The notes beneath the pieces were generated by a model. That model worked only from the letters and a program-made list of their open reading frames with translations, made no database searches and was not told the DNA's origin. A DNA stretch of 64,000 bases, taken from positions 1-64,000 of the forward strand of contig JAKPQH010000180.1 in assembly GCA_029580855.1 (NCBI GenBank), given 5' to 3'. Positions 15,825-25,348 of the stretch are shown in pieces. Position 1 is the stretch's first letter. The number at the start of each line of letters is the position of its first letter. This DNA comes from a bacterium (GTDB lineage Bacteria; Methylomirabilota; Methylomirabilia; Methylomirabilales; 2-02-FULL-66-22). A program made the translations under genes and the position numbers.

Positions 15825-17507
15825 TCACATTCGCTCCGGCGCCGACACACCCAGCAGACCCAGGCCGTTGGCGACCACCTGGCGCACGGCCGTCACCATC
15901 GCCAGTCGCGCCCGGCTCAGGTCGCGGTCCGCGGAGATCACGCGCTCCTCGCTGTCCTTGTAGCGCGTGAAGTACCCGTGGAACGCGGCGGCCAGCTCTT
16001 GCAGATACGCGGTTACGCGGTGCGGCTCGCCCGCCAGCGCGGCGTTGTGCACCGTCTCGGGGTAGACGGCCAGGAGCTTCATGAGCTGGAGCTCCTCCGG
16101 CAGCGCGAGCAGCGAGAGGTCGGCGTCGGCGTAGGGTCCCGACAGCCCCGCCTCTTCGGCCTTGCGCACCATGCTGCACCCCCTGGCGTGCGCGTACTGT
16201 ACATAGAACACGGGGTTGTCCATGCTTTGCGTCTTGGCCACCTCGATGTCGAAATCGAGCTGCGACTCGGACCGCCGCGTGAGGAAGAGAAACCGAGCCG
16301 CGTCTCTCCCCACCTCGCCGACCACTTCGCGGAGCTCCACGAACTGGCCGGAGCGCTTCGACATGGGGGCCGGCTGGCCGCCGCGCAGGACCCGCACCAT
16401 TTGCAGCAGGATTACCTGGAGGATCTCGGGGTCGTGTCCGAGCGCACGGATCGCCGCCTTCACCCGCGGAACGTACCCTCCGTGATCCGCACCCCAGACG
16501 TTGATGAGCTTGTGAAACCCTCGGCGGATCTTGTCGGCGTGGTACGCGATGTCCGAAGTGAAATAGGTCGGCTCGCCGGTGCTCCGGATCAGGATGCGGT
16601 CCTTCTCGTCGCCGAACTCGCTGGCGCGGAATCCCAGGGCGCGCCCGTCTTCATAGAGATAGCCGCCCGACCGCAGCGTGGCGAGGGCGGCGTCGATCGC
16701 TCCGCGCTCGAAGAGTCGTTTCTCGGAAAACCACGAATCGAAGACCACTCCGAAGTCGCGCAGGTCGGTCTTGATCTCCTCCAGCAGCAGCGCGGCACCG
16801 CGCTCGGCGCACACCCTGACGCCGTCCCCCGCCCCGAGCGTGTTCAAGTCGGGATCGGCCGTCGCCAGTTGCGACGCCACGTCGCGGACGTACTCCCCGT
16901 GATACCCGTTCTCGGGAAACGCGGTCGGGCGACCCGCGGCCTCCTGCAGTCTGGCCCACACCGACTCTCCCAGCAGCCGGACCTGCGTCCCCGCGTCGTT
17001 GATGTAAAACTCCCGTTCCACCCGATAACCGACGGCCTCCAACAAGCTGGCGACCGCATCCCCGACCGCGGCGCCCCGGCCGTGCCCCACGTGAAGCGGT
17101 CCGGTGGGATTCGCGCTGACGAACTCCACCTGTACCCGCCGGCCGTGCCCCAGATCGGCCCGGCCGTACGCCGCACCGGCCGCCAGCACGTCCGGGACCA
17201 CCGCGCGCCAGCGCGCTTTGGCGACAAAGACGTTGAGATAGCCCGCACCCGCGACCTCGACCCTGTCCACGAGGCCGGGATCGACGGCCATGGCGCCTCG
17301 CAGTGCCGTCGCGATCTCGCGCGGTCTGCGGCGCAGAAGTTTGGCCAGCGCGAAGCTGACCGGCGTGGCGAGGTCGCCGAAGCCCGGCTCGGGCGGGTAC
17401 TCCCACTGCACCTCGGGCATGGCGGCGTCCGGCCACCCCTCCGCCGCCGCCGCCCGCCCGAAGGCGGCGCCGAGTTCACGGGTCAACGCATGCTTCAACT
17501 GTTCCAC
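15825..17507 (-). CDS. argS: Arginyl-tRNA synthetase
   Basis: 560 residues, normal for class I ArgRS. It has an N-terminal recognition domain, the HIGH motif as HVGH in ANPTGPLHVGHGRGA, a KMSKS-like loop as PMSKRSG, and the C-terminal DALR anticodon-binding domain (LSRARLAMVTAVRQVVANGL). The GTG at 17507 is preferred: AAGGA lies about 7 nt upstream, and no in-frame ATG gives a complete N-terminal domain. The start overlaps the end of thiI by about 30 bp, so the two are probably coupled. Confidence 0.95.
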   Translation of the reverse strand: MEQLKHALTRELGAAFGRAAAAEGWPDAAMPEVQWEYPPEPGFGDLATPVSFALAKLLRRRPREIATALRGAMAVDPGLVDRVEVAGAGYLNVFVAKARWRAVVPDVLAAGAAYGRADLGHGRRVQVEFVSANPTGPLHVGHGRGAAVGDAVASLLEAVGYRVEREFYINDAGTQVRLLGESVWARLQEAAGRPTAFPENGYHGEYVRDVASQLATADPDLNTLGAGDGVRVCAERGAALLLEEIKTDLRDFGVVFDSWFSEKRLFERGAIDAALATLRSGGYLYEDGRALGFRASEFGDEKDRILIRSTGEPTYFTSDIAYHADKIRRGFHKLINVWGADHGGYVPRVKAAIRALGHDPEILQVILLQMVRVLRGGQPAPMSKRSGQFVELREVVGEVGRDAARFLFLTRRSESQLDFDIEVAKTQSMDNPVFYVQYAHARGCSMVRKAEEAGLSGPYADADLSLLALPEELQLMKLLAVYPETVHNAALAGEPHRVTAYLQELAAAFHGYFTRYKDSEERVISADRDLSRARLAMVTAVRQVVANGLGLLGVSAPERM

Positions 17508-18711
17508 GATCGTTCCTTCCCATTGCGGGCGCCGACGGCGCCGACGCCGATTCGGGAAACTCGAATGCCTGGATCTCCGCCTGCTCCATCGCCGTCCGTA
17601 CCAGAACGGGGATCGGCAGCCGCGATTCCGCCTGTCCGACCTCCGCCAGAGTGGAAAAGGTGGCCGGGTGGCGCGGCACGAAGAGGCTGCAGCAGTCCTG
17701 ATCGGGGAGGATCGAGATCTCGTAGCTGCCCAGCGCCCGCGCCTGGCGGACAATCTCCTCCTTGTCGCTGCCGATGAGCGGCCGCAGGATCGGCAACGCC
17801 ACGGCCTCCTCGATGACCGCCAAGTTGTCCAGCGTCTGTGAGGCCACCTGACCCAGGCTCTCCCCGGTCACCAGGGCCTTCGCCCCCTCGCGCCGCGCGA
17901 CCTCCGCCGCGATTCGGACCATGCAGCGCCGGTACAGCACCACCCGCAGGGGGCCCGGCGCGGCGGCGACGATCTGACGCTGCACCTCGGCGAAGGGCAC
18001 GAGGTACAGCCGGGAGTGGAACTGAAATCGCGTGAGACAGCGCACCAGGTCCGCCGCCTTGGCCCGGGACGTGCCGTCCTGATACGGGCGGCTGTGAAAG
18101 TGGACAAACACCGCGCGGCAGCCCCGTTTCATGAGACGGTACGCCGCCACCGGCGAATCGATCCCGCCCGACAAAAGCGCCACGACGCTCCCGCTCACGC
18201 CGAGGGGCAGCCCGCCCGGACCCGCTTCGCGGCCAAAGGCGAAGTAGATGTCGCGGGGCAGGACCTCGACATGAATGGTCACCTCGGGGTCTTCCAGGCT
18301 CACCCGGGCGTGGGTCCGCTCCAGCACGTGGGCGCCCAGCTCTCGATTGACCTCTTCCGAGCTCAGCGGAAACTGCTTGTAGGCTCGGCGCGTCGACACC
18401 TTGAACGACGTGAGGACTCTGCCCTCCAGGGCGCGATCCACGGCCGCCTTGAGCGCGGACATCTCCAGGTCCGACCGATCCGCCAGGGAAAAATTGGCGA
18501 CCCCGAAAACGCAGCGAAGTCGCTCGCGGATCGTAGACCAGTCGGCATCGCGCGGTAAGGGCAACACCAGGCGTCCTGAGCGCTCATCCACCCGGCGGAT
18601 CCCCGTCCCCGCCGTGGCCTGCAACAGATTGGCCTCCAGCCGCCGGAGAAACAGCGGCCGGTTCCTGCCTTTGAGGCCGATTTCGTTGTAATGGATCACG
18701 ACGTGGTGCAC
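17476..18711 (-). CDS. thiI: tRNA 4-thiouridine synthase
   Basis: 411 residues: N-terminal ferredoxin-like domain (HYNEIGLKGRNR), THUMP domain (residues about 60-170), then the PP-loop ATP pyrophosphatase motif LLSGGIDSPVA. It adenylates U8 of tRNA for sulfur transfer; it can also serve thiazole synthesis. The C-terminal rhodanese domain of the E. coli enzyme is absent, as in Bacillus ThiI. A CC pair (DQDCCSLFVP) lies near residue 335. The GTG start has GGAG 6 nt upstream. Upstream is a 277-bp spacer without recognisable features. Confidence 0.93.
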   Translation of the reverse strand: MHHVVIHYNEIGLKGRNRPLFLRRLEANLLQATAGTGIRRVDERSGRLVLPLPRDADWSTIRERLRCVFGVANFSLADRSDLEMSALKAAVDRALEGRVLTSFKVSTRRAYKQFPLSSEEVNRELGAHVLERTHARVSLEDPEVTIHVEVLPRDIYFAFGREAGPGGLPLGVSGSVVALLSGGIDSPVAAYRLMKRGCRAVFVHFHSRPYQDGTSRAKAADLVRCLTRFQFHSRLYLVPFAEVQRQIVAAAPGPLRVVLYRRCMVRIAAEVARREGAKALVTGESLGQVASQTLDNLAVIEEAVALPILRPLIGSDKEEIVRQARALGSYEISILPDQDCCSLFVPRHPATFSTLAEVGQAESRLPIPVLVRTAMEQAEIQAFEFPESASAPSAPAMGRNDRGTVEACVDP

Positions 18712-18988
18712 ATGGTCTCCACGGTCCGGGCGGCTAAATTACCACCATCGCTTGCCAAACCCAAGGAGAAAGTCCTCTCCCGCCGGGCGTCCCCGCGCGA
18801 CGAAATCGCGGTCCCGGAGGCCGCACAAACCGCCCGGCACCGATGTCTCGGCGATAGAGAGCGGAATCTACGCGAGGAGGACGGCGGCGGTGCTGCGCCG
18901 CAGATACCAGCAGCCTGCACCCCGTGGGAGTGCTACGTCGGCGCCGGCGGCTCGACCCGCGAGGGTCCGGGCGGTGCGTGCACGAAGC

Positions 18989-20602
18989 TCAGTCGCGCCC
19001 GGTGGGCCGGCCCAGCAACCAATCGATGATCGCCGTGGGATCTTCCTGCACGCGTCGCGACGGCAAGGGTGCCTCGGGTCGGGAGACGGCGGGAGCCTTC
19101 GCGGTGGGGGCCGGGGTCGCGGGTCTTTCCCGCTTCAACGGAACCTCGACCCGTGGGGGGCGGGAGCTTTTCTGGGGCTCCGGCGCCGATCCGGGAGGTC
19201 TCAGCGACGATTCTGCCGGCGCGGCCGGAGCCCGAGGTTCCACCATCTCCAGCCGTTCCGCGGCGGTGTCTTCCGGTCCCGCCTCGCGGTCGTACTTTGA
19301 AACCTCCGCCGTCGCGAGGGTCTCGGCGGGCGGACCAGCCGTCTCTCCCGCTGCCGCTGGGGCCGCGGCGGCGGGTGCGGGCACGACCCTTTCGGCGGTC
19401 ACGGGCCGTTCCCGCCCCCCGGCCGAGACACCGAGGGGCGGCTGCGCGGCGGTCTGCACCGGCGGCCGCACGGGCCAGAACATCCACCATCCGGCGACGG
19501 ACAGCGCCGCCAGCAGCGCGGCGGCGACCCCGATCCTCCACCCCACGCCCACGGTTTTGCCCTCGGCGGGCGCCCCGTGCAGCCGCGACCGGACCCCCGC
19601 GGCCAGCCTCCCGATCGCGCCACGCCTCTGGCGCTCCTCGTCCGAACGTATCTCGTCCGCGGCCAGCTCGCACAGGTACTCGTTGACGACGTCGCCGACA
19701 TACCGCGGACGTTTTTCGGGGTCTTTTTCCAGGGCCTGCTTGACCCGAAGCTCCACCACCGGTGGAACTCCTCGCCGGAATGTGCTCAACGGAACCGGGG
19801 CGTCCTGAAGATGCTTGGCCAGCACCCCATCCGGGTTTGATGCCGAAAATGGCACGCGGCCGGTCAGCATCTCGTAGAGCAACACCCCAAACGCGTAGAT
19901 GTCCGTACGCGCCGTGACCTGATCGCCCTCGATCTGTTCCGGGGTCGCGTACTCCGGATTGGACGGAATCACCCCAGCTCGAATCAGGTGGCCGACAATC
20001 GCCGTATCCCGCAACCCCGCCACCTCGAATCCCTTGAGCTTGGCGGCTTCGTCCTCGCCGGCGGCGACGATGATCACGTTGTCGCCCCGGACATCCCTGT
20101 GCACGAACCCCCGGTCGTGTATGGCATCCAGTGCCCCGGCGATCTGACACGCCAGCCGCAGGGCCCGCTGCACGTCCAGAGGCCCACCCCGACGGATGAT
20201 ATCCCTCAGCGTCCGTCCTTGCAGATATTCGCTCGCCAGATAGGCGCCGCCGTCGCGCGTCCGGCCGCAGTCGGAGACCGCCAGGAGTGTCGGACGGTTC
20301 TCCTGCAAGGACATGGCCAGACTCACCTGGCGGCGAAGGCGGTCCATGAACTCGTCGTCGGTCGAGCAGTCGCGCCGAAACACCTTGACCGCGACCCGTT
20401 TGGTGGTGGCGATCTCGTCACACAGATAGACCGTCGCCAGGCTCCCCGTTCCGAGCATGTCCACCACCCGGTACCGCCCGTCGATGATTTGCCGCACCGA
20501 GAACCCTTTGGTTCTCGGGTTTGTGCGCACCGCGGCCTCCACCGGGCTTTGCGGACCGGGCTCGCCCGTGCGTCTCTCCTCCGACATCGACGCCGGCGTC
20601 AT
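18989..20602 (-). CDS. Membrane-anchored Ser/Thr kinase-like protein, probable pseudokinase
   Basis: 537 residues: Hanks-type kinase fold (about 44-310), one membrane helix (about 355-375), then a long Pro/Ala-rich extracytoplasmic tail. The glycine loop (LGTGSLATVYL) and ATP-anchoring Lys73 (VAVK) are present. The catalytic loop is HRDVRGDN (Asp170, Asn175), with the usual Lys replaced by Arg. The metal-binding DFG is replaced by GFE (191-193 in KLKGFEVAG), so phosphotransfer is probably lost or weak. The activation-segment PEYATPEQ and DIYAFGVLLYEMLTG are normal. The ATG at 20602 or one five codons later may be used. Its partner is not evident; thiI lies 277 bp downstream. Confidence 0.85.
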   Translation of the reverse strand: MTPASMSEERRTGEPGPQSPVEAAVRTNPRTKGFSVRQIIDGRYRVVDMLGTGSLATVYLCDEIATTKRVAVKVFRRDCSTDDEFMDRLRRQVSLAMSLQENRPTLLAVSDCGRTRDGGAYLASEYLQGRTLRDIIRRGGPLDVQRALRLACQIAGALDAIHDRGFVHRDVRGDNVIIVAAGEDEAAKLKGFEVAGLRDTAIVGHLIRAGVIPSNPEYATPEQIEGDQVTARTDIYAFGVLLYEMLTGRVPFSASNPDGVLAKHLQDAPVPLSTFRRGVPPVVELRVKQALEKDPEKRPRYVGDVVNEYLCELAADEIRSDEERQRRGAIGRLAAGVRSRLHGAPAEGKTVGVGWRIGVAAALLAALSVAGWWMFWPVRPPVQTAAQPPLGVSAGGRERPVTAERVVPAPAAAAPAAAGETAGPPAETLATAEVSKYDREAGPEDTAAERLEMVEPRAPAAPAESSLRPPGSAPEPQKSSRPPRVEVPLKRERPATPAPTAKAPAVSRPEAPLPSRRVQEDPTAIIDWLLGRPTGRD

Positions 20603-20766
20603 AACCAGATGCCCCCGCGTGCCGCCGCCCTTTGCCGGACTGACGGCGCCGTCGGCCGTTTACGCCGACACCCCGGTGCCACCCCAGAACCCCGTCGCGG
20701 GACCGCAACCGAAAATGCGCCACCGCGTGCCGCACTTCCTCGCCGTGCGCCCGGAGACGGCATCGC

Positions 20767-21753
20767 TCACTCGCCCAGAATCTCTTTGATGGCGTCCATG
20801 ACGGGATTTATGGATCCCTTCGGTTTCGCGGGAGCCGCGACCCCCTTGCCCAGATATTTCTTCACGCAGTCGTACTGCTCCCACCCCTTGAGGGGGTACT
20901 CGAGATCGACGGCTTGCCATTTGGGGTGGCCGTTTTTCTTCAGCCAGTCGAGATTGGTCGCGACAATCTGAGCAAACCGCCCGACATAATCGCAGTCCAG
21001 CCGCCGGAAATCGTAAGAAACCAGCACCGACTTCACGGCGACGGTGTCCACGGGGTTGGGTTGCCACGCGTAGGTCTTGGCCGGGATCTGCACCACCGGA
21101 TAGAACTCAGTGATGCTCTTGTTGAAGATGGGGATGAGGGCCAGACCGTCCGCCTCGGTGACGCCTTCCACGAAGAGCTTGGCCGGATACCCCACCACGT
21201 AGAACATGGCATCGATGCGGCCCGCTTTCAACTCCACCAGCGCTTCGTCGGTGTCGATGAGGACCATTTCTTTTGGTTCCACCTCGGAAACCTTGAAAAG
21301 CAGGCGCGCCGTCAAATATGTCCCGCTCCCCTCCCGCCCGATGGCTACCCGCCGGCCCGTCAGGTCATCGAAATCCGTGATCCCGCGCCTGCCCAGCAGA
21401 TGGATCTCCTCGTTGTAGAGGGGGAATACCATCTTGATCTTCTTCGCGATCCGCTTTAGCACGGGATCCGTCTGAACCCGTGCCACAAAGGCAAGCACGT
21501 CGGATTGAACGATACCCAACTGGGTGCGGGGTCGCTGGTATACCGCGTAAACGTTCTCGACGGAACCCTTGGATGTGTAGACGCCGAGATCGATGTCGCT
21601 CTGTTTCACCAGTCGTTGCATGTTCAGGCCGAACTGGTAGTACGTCCCCTTGTCGGAGCCGGTGATCACCCCCATGTCGACCGCAAACGACGTCCCCGCG
21701 AACGCTGCCACGAGCACAACGACGAGACCCATGCCGACGTGCCTTTTCCGCAT
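20767..21753 (-). CDS. TRAP transporter solute receptor, TAXI family
   Basis: 328 residues. A clear signal peptide (MRKRHVGMGLVVVLVAAFAG, cleavage near SFA) is followed by the TAXI fold: GSDKGTYYQFG, GSVENVYAVY, LGIVQSDVLAF and GREGSGTYLTARLLF. It binds a small organic acid or amino acid in the periplasm. No TRAP membrane subunits are nearby, so it is an orphan receptor here. The ATG at 21753 has AAGGAGGAG 8 nt upstream; an upstream ATG lacks one. Confidence 0.9.
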   Translation of the reverse strand: MRKRHVGMGLVVVLVAAFAGTSFAVDMGVITGSDKGTYYQFGLNMQRLVKQSDIDLGVYTSKGSVENVYAVYQRPRTQLGIVQSDVLAFVARVQTDPVLKRIAKKIKMVFPLYNEEIHLLGRRGITDFDDLTGRRVAIGREGSGTYLTARLLFKVSEVEPKEMVLIDTDEALVELKAGRIDAMFYVVGYPAKLFVEGVTEADGLALIPIFNKSITEFYPVVQIPAKTYAWQPNPVDTVAVKSVLVSYDFRRLDCDYVGRFAQIVATNLDWLKKNGHPKWQAVDLEYPLKGWEQYDCVKKYLGKGVAAPAKPKGSINPVMDAIKEILGE

Positions 21754-22218
21754 GACTCGTTCTCCTCCTTCCATGTGCCACGCAACGGGTCAACGCGCGC
21801 TCATCGAGCCTGTTGGCGTTTTGCCCCCGGCCGCGGACTGGCGATCGTGGACACACCGTTTGCGGGATGACGATCCGGTGAGCTCGCGCCGCTCGGTTTG
21901 GCGCGATAGGGAATTGGCGCCCGGCACGCGAACGAGACCTGCCGCGCATTCGCGACCACGCGACACGTCATGGCCTTCGAGTCCTGCCAACGCATCCAGG
22001 GTGGGAATCGTGTTTCGCGGCTTTTGTTGCTAATTACAGTCCTATGCTGTGATCTAGTCAAGAACAAAATCCGGAAACCGGCGTTCCCGGCGGCGTGGCG
22101 TGGGTGCGGGTACGTCGTGGTTCCGCCGGAATCCGGCGCCGCTCGCATCGCGACACCCAGACCTCAGCGCTGATCCGTGTGGGCACGATGGAGGCGACGT
22201 GTCGAGCGCATGGCGTCG
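21754..22218. other. Long leader/intergenic region of the TAXI receptor gene
   Basis: 465 bp with no supported gene. It contains a good sigma-70 promoter on the minus strand (22033-22061) roughly 270 nt upstream of the receptor start, so an unusually long leader would be made. No known riboswitch fold was recognised in it. Confidence 0.5.
22033..22061 (-). promoter_or_regulatory. Sigma-70 promoter for the TAXI receptor gene
   Basis: Minus strand: TTGACT (22056-22061), 17-nt spacer, TGTAAT (22033-22038). Both hexamers match 5 of 6 with optimal spacing, inside a local AT-rich patch. Confidence 0.65.
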
Positions 22219-23550
22219 TTACGGGCGCGTGACGGGCGAAAGACCGCTCAGCACTGCCCGCGTCAAACCCCGCGCCGAGGCGTCGACGCGGACGGTCGGG
22301 CGGGCCAAACGGGCTCCCAGGTCGGCCAATCGTCGATCGTCCAAAAACACGTCGGTATCCTCCTTGAGGCAAATCGAAGGGATCAGGATTTCGTCTCCCC
22401 GCTCGTCCCGTTCCTCTTCCAACGTCGTGAGGATATCACTGCCGGTGAGCAACCCGGCGCAGGTCACGGACCCGCCGAAGAACGTGTTCCGAACGGGAAC
22501 CAAACGGACGTGGAGGCCCTGGACCCGGTTCAGGCGGTCGATGACCCGCGACAGGACGGGAATGGCCAACATTCCCGTCACCACGGTCACACGCCGCGTC
22601 GGACGCACCGCGGTCGGCAACCGCGTTTCCTGGCGCTGGAACTCGTCCAGAAACTTTCGGCTTCCGCCAACTCCGTTACCGAGCTGGGCGTATCCTTCGT
22701 AACTTCGCGCGGATGGAAACGACCGCTCCGCCAAGAGGTAGAATTCATCGGATGGGAACACGAAACGCGTCCCCAGCTTACGGAGGCACCGGCGCCGACG
22801 CGGCTCCGCCCACGCCAGGAGCTCCCGGGCGTACTCGCGGTCCGGGGAGCGAAGGACCGCGAGCCCCTCGCGGTATCGTGTCAGCCCCACCGGAACCAGC
22901 GCCATGGTCGCCACAAACGGATGGAAGCGTTCCAGGTCATCGAAGGTCTTGGCCAGAGGCGTCCCGTCGTTGACCCCAGGACACAGGACGACCTGGGTGT
23001 GCATCACGATGCGCGCGGCGGCAAACCGGCTGATCTGCTCCAGAATGTCGGGCGCCTTGGGATTGCCCAGGATCCGGTTTCGAAGCGCCCAGTCCGTAGC
23101 GTGGACCGAGATGTACAGCGGCGAAAGCCGCTCCTCCAGGATCCGCTCGACATCTGCATCCGTCAGATTGGTCAGGGTGGCGAAGGTGCCGTTGAGAAAA
23201 GAGAATCGGTAGTCGTCGTCTTTGAAGTACAGCGACCGGCGCATCCCGCGGGCGTTCTGGTGTGCAAAGCAAAAAGCGCACCGGTTGTTGCACGCCCGCA
23301 TCGTCAGGGGATCGACGCCCAGCCCGAGCGGCACGTCGTCCGACTTCTCGATGACCGCGCGGCGCTCCCGCCCCTCAGCGTCCCGCCAGACCAGATCCAC
23401 CTGTCCTGCGGTCTCCGCAAAACGAAGCCCCAACGCGTCCACGACGGGTCGGCCGTTGAGACTGACGAGGGTGGACCCCGGCGCAACACCGGCCTCGGCC
23501 GCCGGGCTTCCCGGCGCGACCGCGCGAATCGTCAGCAGGTTCGTGTCCAT
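22219..23550 (-). CDS. PDZ-radical SAM protein, DUF512 family
   Basis: 443 residues. A PDZ-like N-terminus (VAPGSPAAEAGVAPGSTLVS) leads into a radical SAM core with CNNRCAFCF (Cx3Cx2C), then the DUF512 C-terminal region (VVTGMLAIPVL, FFGGSVTCAGLLTG). The family is widespread and lacks a firmly established reaction. Its conserved neighbour in many genomes is the GTPase Der; that gene is not seen here. The ATG at 23550 follows GAGGGG closely; an ATG 7 codons upstream is possible but has no ribosome site. Confidence 0.88.
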   Translation of the reverse strand: MDTNLLTIRAVAPGSPAAEAGVAPGSTLVSLNGRPVVDALGLRFAETAGQVDLVWRDAEGRERRAVIEKSDDVPLGLGVDPLTMRACNNRCAFCFAHQNARGMRRSLYFKDDDYRFSFLNGTFATLTNLTDADVERILEERLSPLYISVHATDWALRNRILGNPKAPDILEQISRFAAARIVMHTQVVLCPGVNDGTPLAKTFDDLERFHPFVATMALVPVGLTRYREGLAVLRSPDREYARELLAWAEPRRRRCLRKLGTRFVFPSDEFYLLAERSFPSARSYEGYAQLGNGVGGSRKFLDEFQRQETRLPTAVRPTRRVTVVTGMLAIPVLSRVIDRLNRVQGLHVRLVPVRNTFFGGSVTCAGLLTGSDILTTLEEERDERGDEILIPSICLKEDTDVFLDDRRLADLGARLARPTVRVDASARGLTRAVLSGLSPVTRP

Positions 23551-23680
23551 GCGCCCCTCAACGCGCCGCATCGCCCGGGGTGGACCCGGCGAGCCAACGG
23601 CGTCATGCGCGCGGGAATCGGACTCGGCAGGTTTCTCGTCGGGGTGCCACGAGGGCGGCGACAGGCGGCGACCGGGGGGG

Positions 23681-24214
23681 TCACGAATCGTTGAACAACC
23701 GAGTCCCGCGAAACAGGTAATCCAGACCGGAGCCGATCGTCAAGACCGTCGTCAGCACGGCGGCGGGCATGACGGCGGAACCCAGCGCCGGCGCAAAGTT
23801 GTCCAGCATGGCCAGCAGGACCGTCGCGATCTGGAACCCCGTGGTGCACTTTCCCAGCCACGACGGCGGTATCGCCATCTTACCCACGAAGATGTACAGG
23901 ATCAGGGAACCGCCGATCAGCATGAGGTCCCGACTCACGATGATGATGGTGAACCAGCGGGGCAACTCCCTGAGGATGGTCAGGGTGACCACCGCCGACA
24001 TGAGCAGCAGCTTGTCCGCCAGGGGATCCAGGACCATGCCGAGCGCCGTGCGCTGGCCGGTCCGCCGTGCCACGAACCCGTCCAGCCCGTCCGTGATCCC
24101 CGCCAAAATGAATACGCCGAGCGCCGTTGCCGTGAATTGATACAACAAGAGAATGATGACGGCCGGTGTCATCAGGATGCGGAGGACGGTCAGCCGGTTC
24201 GCCAGAGTCAGCAC
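23681..24214 (-). CDS. pgsA: CDP-alcohol phosphatidyltransferase (PgsA-like), copy 1
   Basis: 177 residues, several membrane helices and the family signature as DGLDGFVARRTGQRTALGMVLDPLADK (positions about 42-69; DG-x2-AR-x8-G-x3-D-x3-D). It makes phosphatidylglycerol-phosphate or a related phospholipid in the inner membrane. The GTG start at 24214 overlaps the end of hflX by 7 bp and has GGGAGG about 9 nt upstream. A second member lies at 33291-33824, so one of the two may use a different acceptor alcohol. Confidence 0.88.
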   Translation of the reverse strand: MLTLANRLTVLRILMTPAVIILLLYQFTATALGVFILAGITDGLDGFVARRTGQRTALGMVLDPLADKLLLMSAVVTLTILRELPRWFTIIIVSRDLMLIGGSLILYIFVGKMAIPPSWLGKCTTGFQIATVLLAMLDNFAPALGSAVMPAAVLTTVLTIGSGLDYLFRGTRLFNDS

Positions 24215-25344
24215 GCCGCGTCGCCTCCCGCACGCCGGGGTTCGCCCGTCCCCGCAGACGACATGACCCCGTCCAGCGCCGCCGCGATCTCGTGCCGCAG
24301 CGCATCCAGACCCATGCCCGTCTTGGCCGACGTCGCAACGCGGCCGCTGCCCGGGCCCCACGGAAACTCCGGTCGCGGACCCAGACGGTCGATCTTGTTG
24401 TACACGAGGATGGTCGACCGGTCCGCCAGTCCCAGCTCCCCGAGCACGACCTCCACGGCGGCCTGTTGCAGGTCCGCATGGGGGTGGCTGATGTCGACCA
24501 CGTGGAGGAGCAGCTCGGCCGCCTGCACCTCTTCCAGGGTCGCCTGGAACGCCGCCACCAACTGGTGCGGGATTTTCCGGATGAACCCCACCGTGTCCGA
24601 CAGAAGCGCGACCCGGCCCCCGGGCAGCACCAACCGGCGGAGCGTCGGGTCCAGGGTCGCAAAGAACTGATCGCGAACGGCTACGCCGGCCCGCGTCAGC
24701 GCGTTCATGAGCGACGATTTCCCCGCGTTGGTGTACCCGACGAGGGCCACAACGGGAAACGGAACCTTCCGCCGGGGGCGGCGCAGCAGGGCGCGATGCC
24801 GCCGCACCTGTTCCAGATCCTTGCGGATCTTGGCCATGCGTGTCTTGACCCGGCGGCGGTCGGATTCGAGCTGCGTCTCGCCGGGCCCCCGGGTGCCGAT
24901 CCCGCCGCCCAAGCGCTCTAGGTGCGTCCACGCCCCGGCCAGACGAGGCAGCAGGTAGTCGAGTTGCGCCAATTCGACCTGCAGTTTCCCCTCGCGCGTC
25001 TGCGCCCGCTGGGCAAAAATGTCCAGGATCAGGCCGGTGCGGTCCACGACGCGACGGTCCAGCACTTTTTCGAGGTTGCGCTGTTGGGTGCCGGACAGGT
25101 CCTCGTCCAGGATGACCACATCCACACCGCCGCAACGGCCCCGGATCTCTTCGGCCTTGCCCCTGCCGATGAGATAGCGCGGCTCCAGGCGGTCCCGTTC
25201 CTGCAGCACGGTCTCGGCGACCCGCGCACCCGCGGCGCGGGCCAGTTGCTCCAGCTCCGCGAGGGAATCCTCCGCCTCCCAGCGGGGCTGCCGATGGCGG
25301 ACGACGCCCACCAGGAGGGCCGTCTCCGGCCCGCGGCGAGTCAC
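24208..25344 (-). CDS. hflX: GTPase HflX
   Basis: 378 residues. N-terminal HflX domain (LIGRGKAEEI, ILDEDLSGTQQRNLE, LQVELAQLDYLLPRL), the glycine-rich linker GGIGTRGPGETQLE, and a TRAFAC GTPase domain with P-loop GYTNAGKS, DTVGF and NKID. It splits or rescues stalled ribosomes in other bacteria. GTG start at 25344, 4 bp after the tyrA stop. It continues the tyrA-hflX-pgsA transcription unit. Confidence 0.94.
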   Translation of the reverse strand: MTRRGPETALLVGVVRHRQPRWEAEDSLAELEQLARAAGARVAETVLQERDRLEPRYLIGRGKAEEIRGRCGGVDVVILDEDLSGTQQRNLEKVLDRRVVDRTGLILDIFAQRAQTREGKLQVELAQLDYLLPRLAGAWTHLERLGGGIGTRGPGETQLESDRRRVKTRMAKIRKDLEQVRRHRALLRRPRRKVPFPVVALVGYTNAGKSSLMNALTRAGVAVRDQFFATLDPTLRRLVLPGGRVALLSDTVGFIRKIPHQLVAAFQATLEEVQAAELLLHVVDISHPHADLQQAAVEVVLGELGLADRSTILVYNKIDRLGPRPEFPWGPGSGRVATSAKTGMGLDALRHEIAAALDGVMSSAGTGEPRRAGGDAAC

Positions 25345-25348
25345 GATC

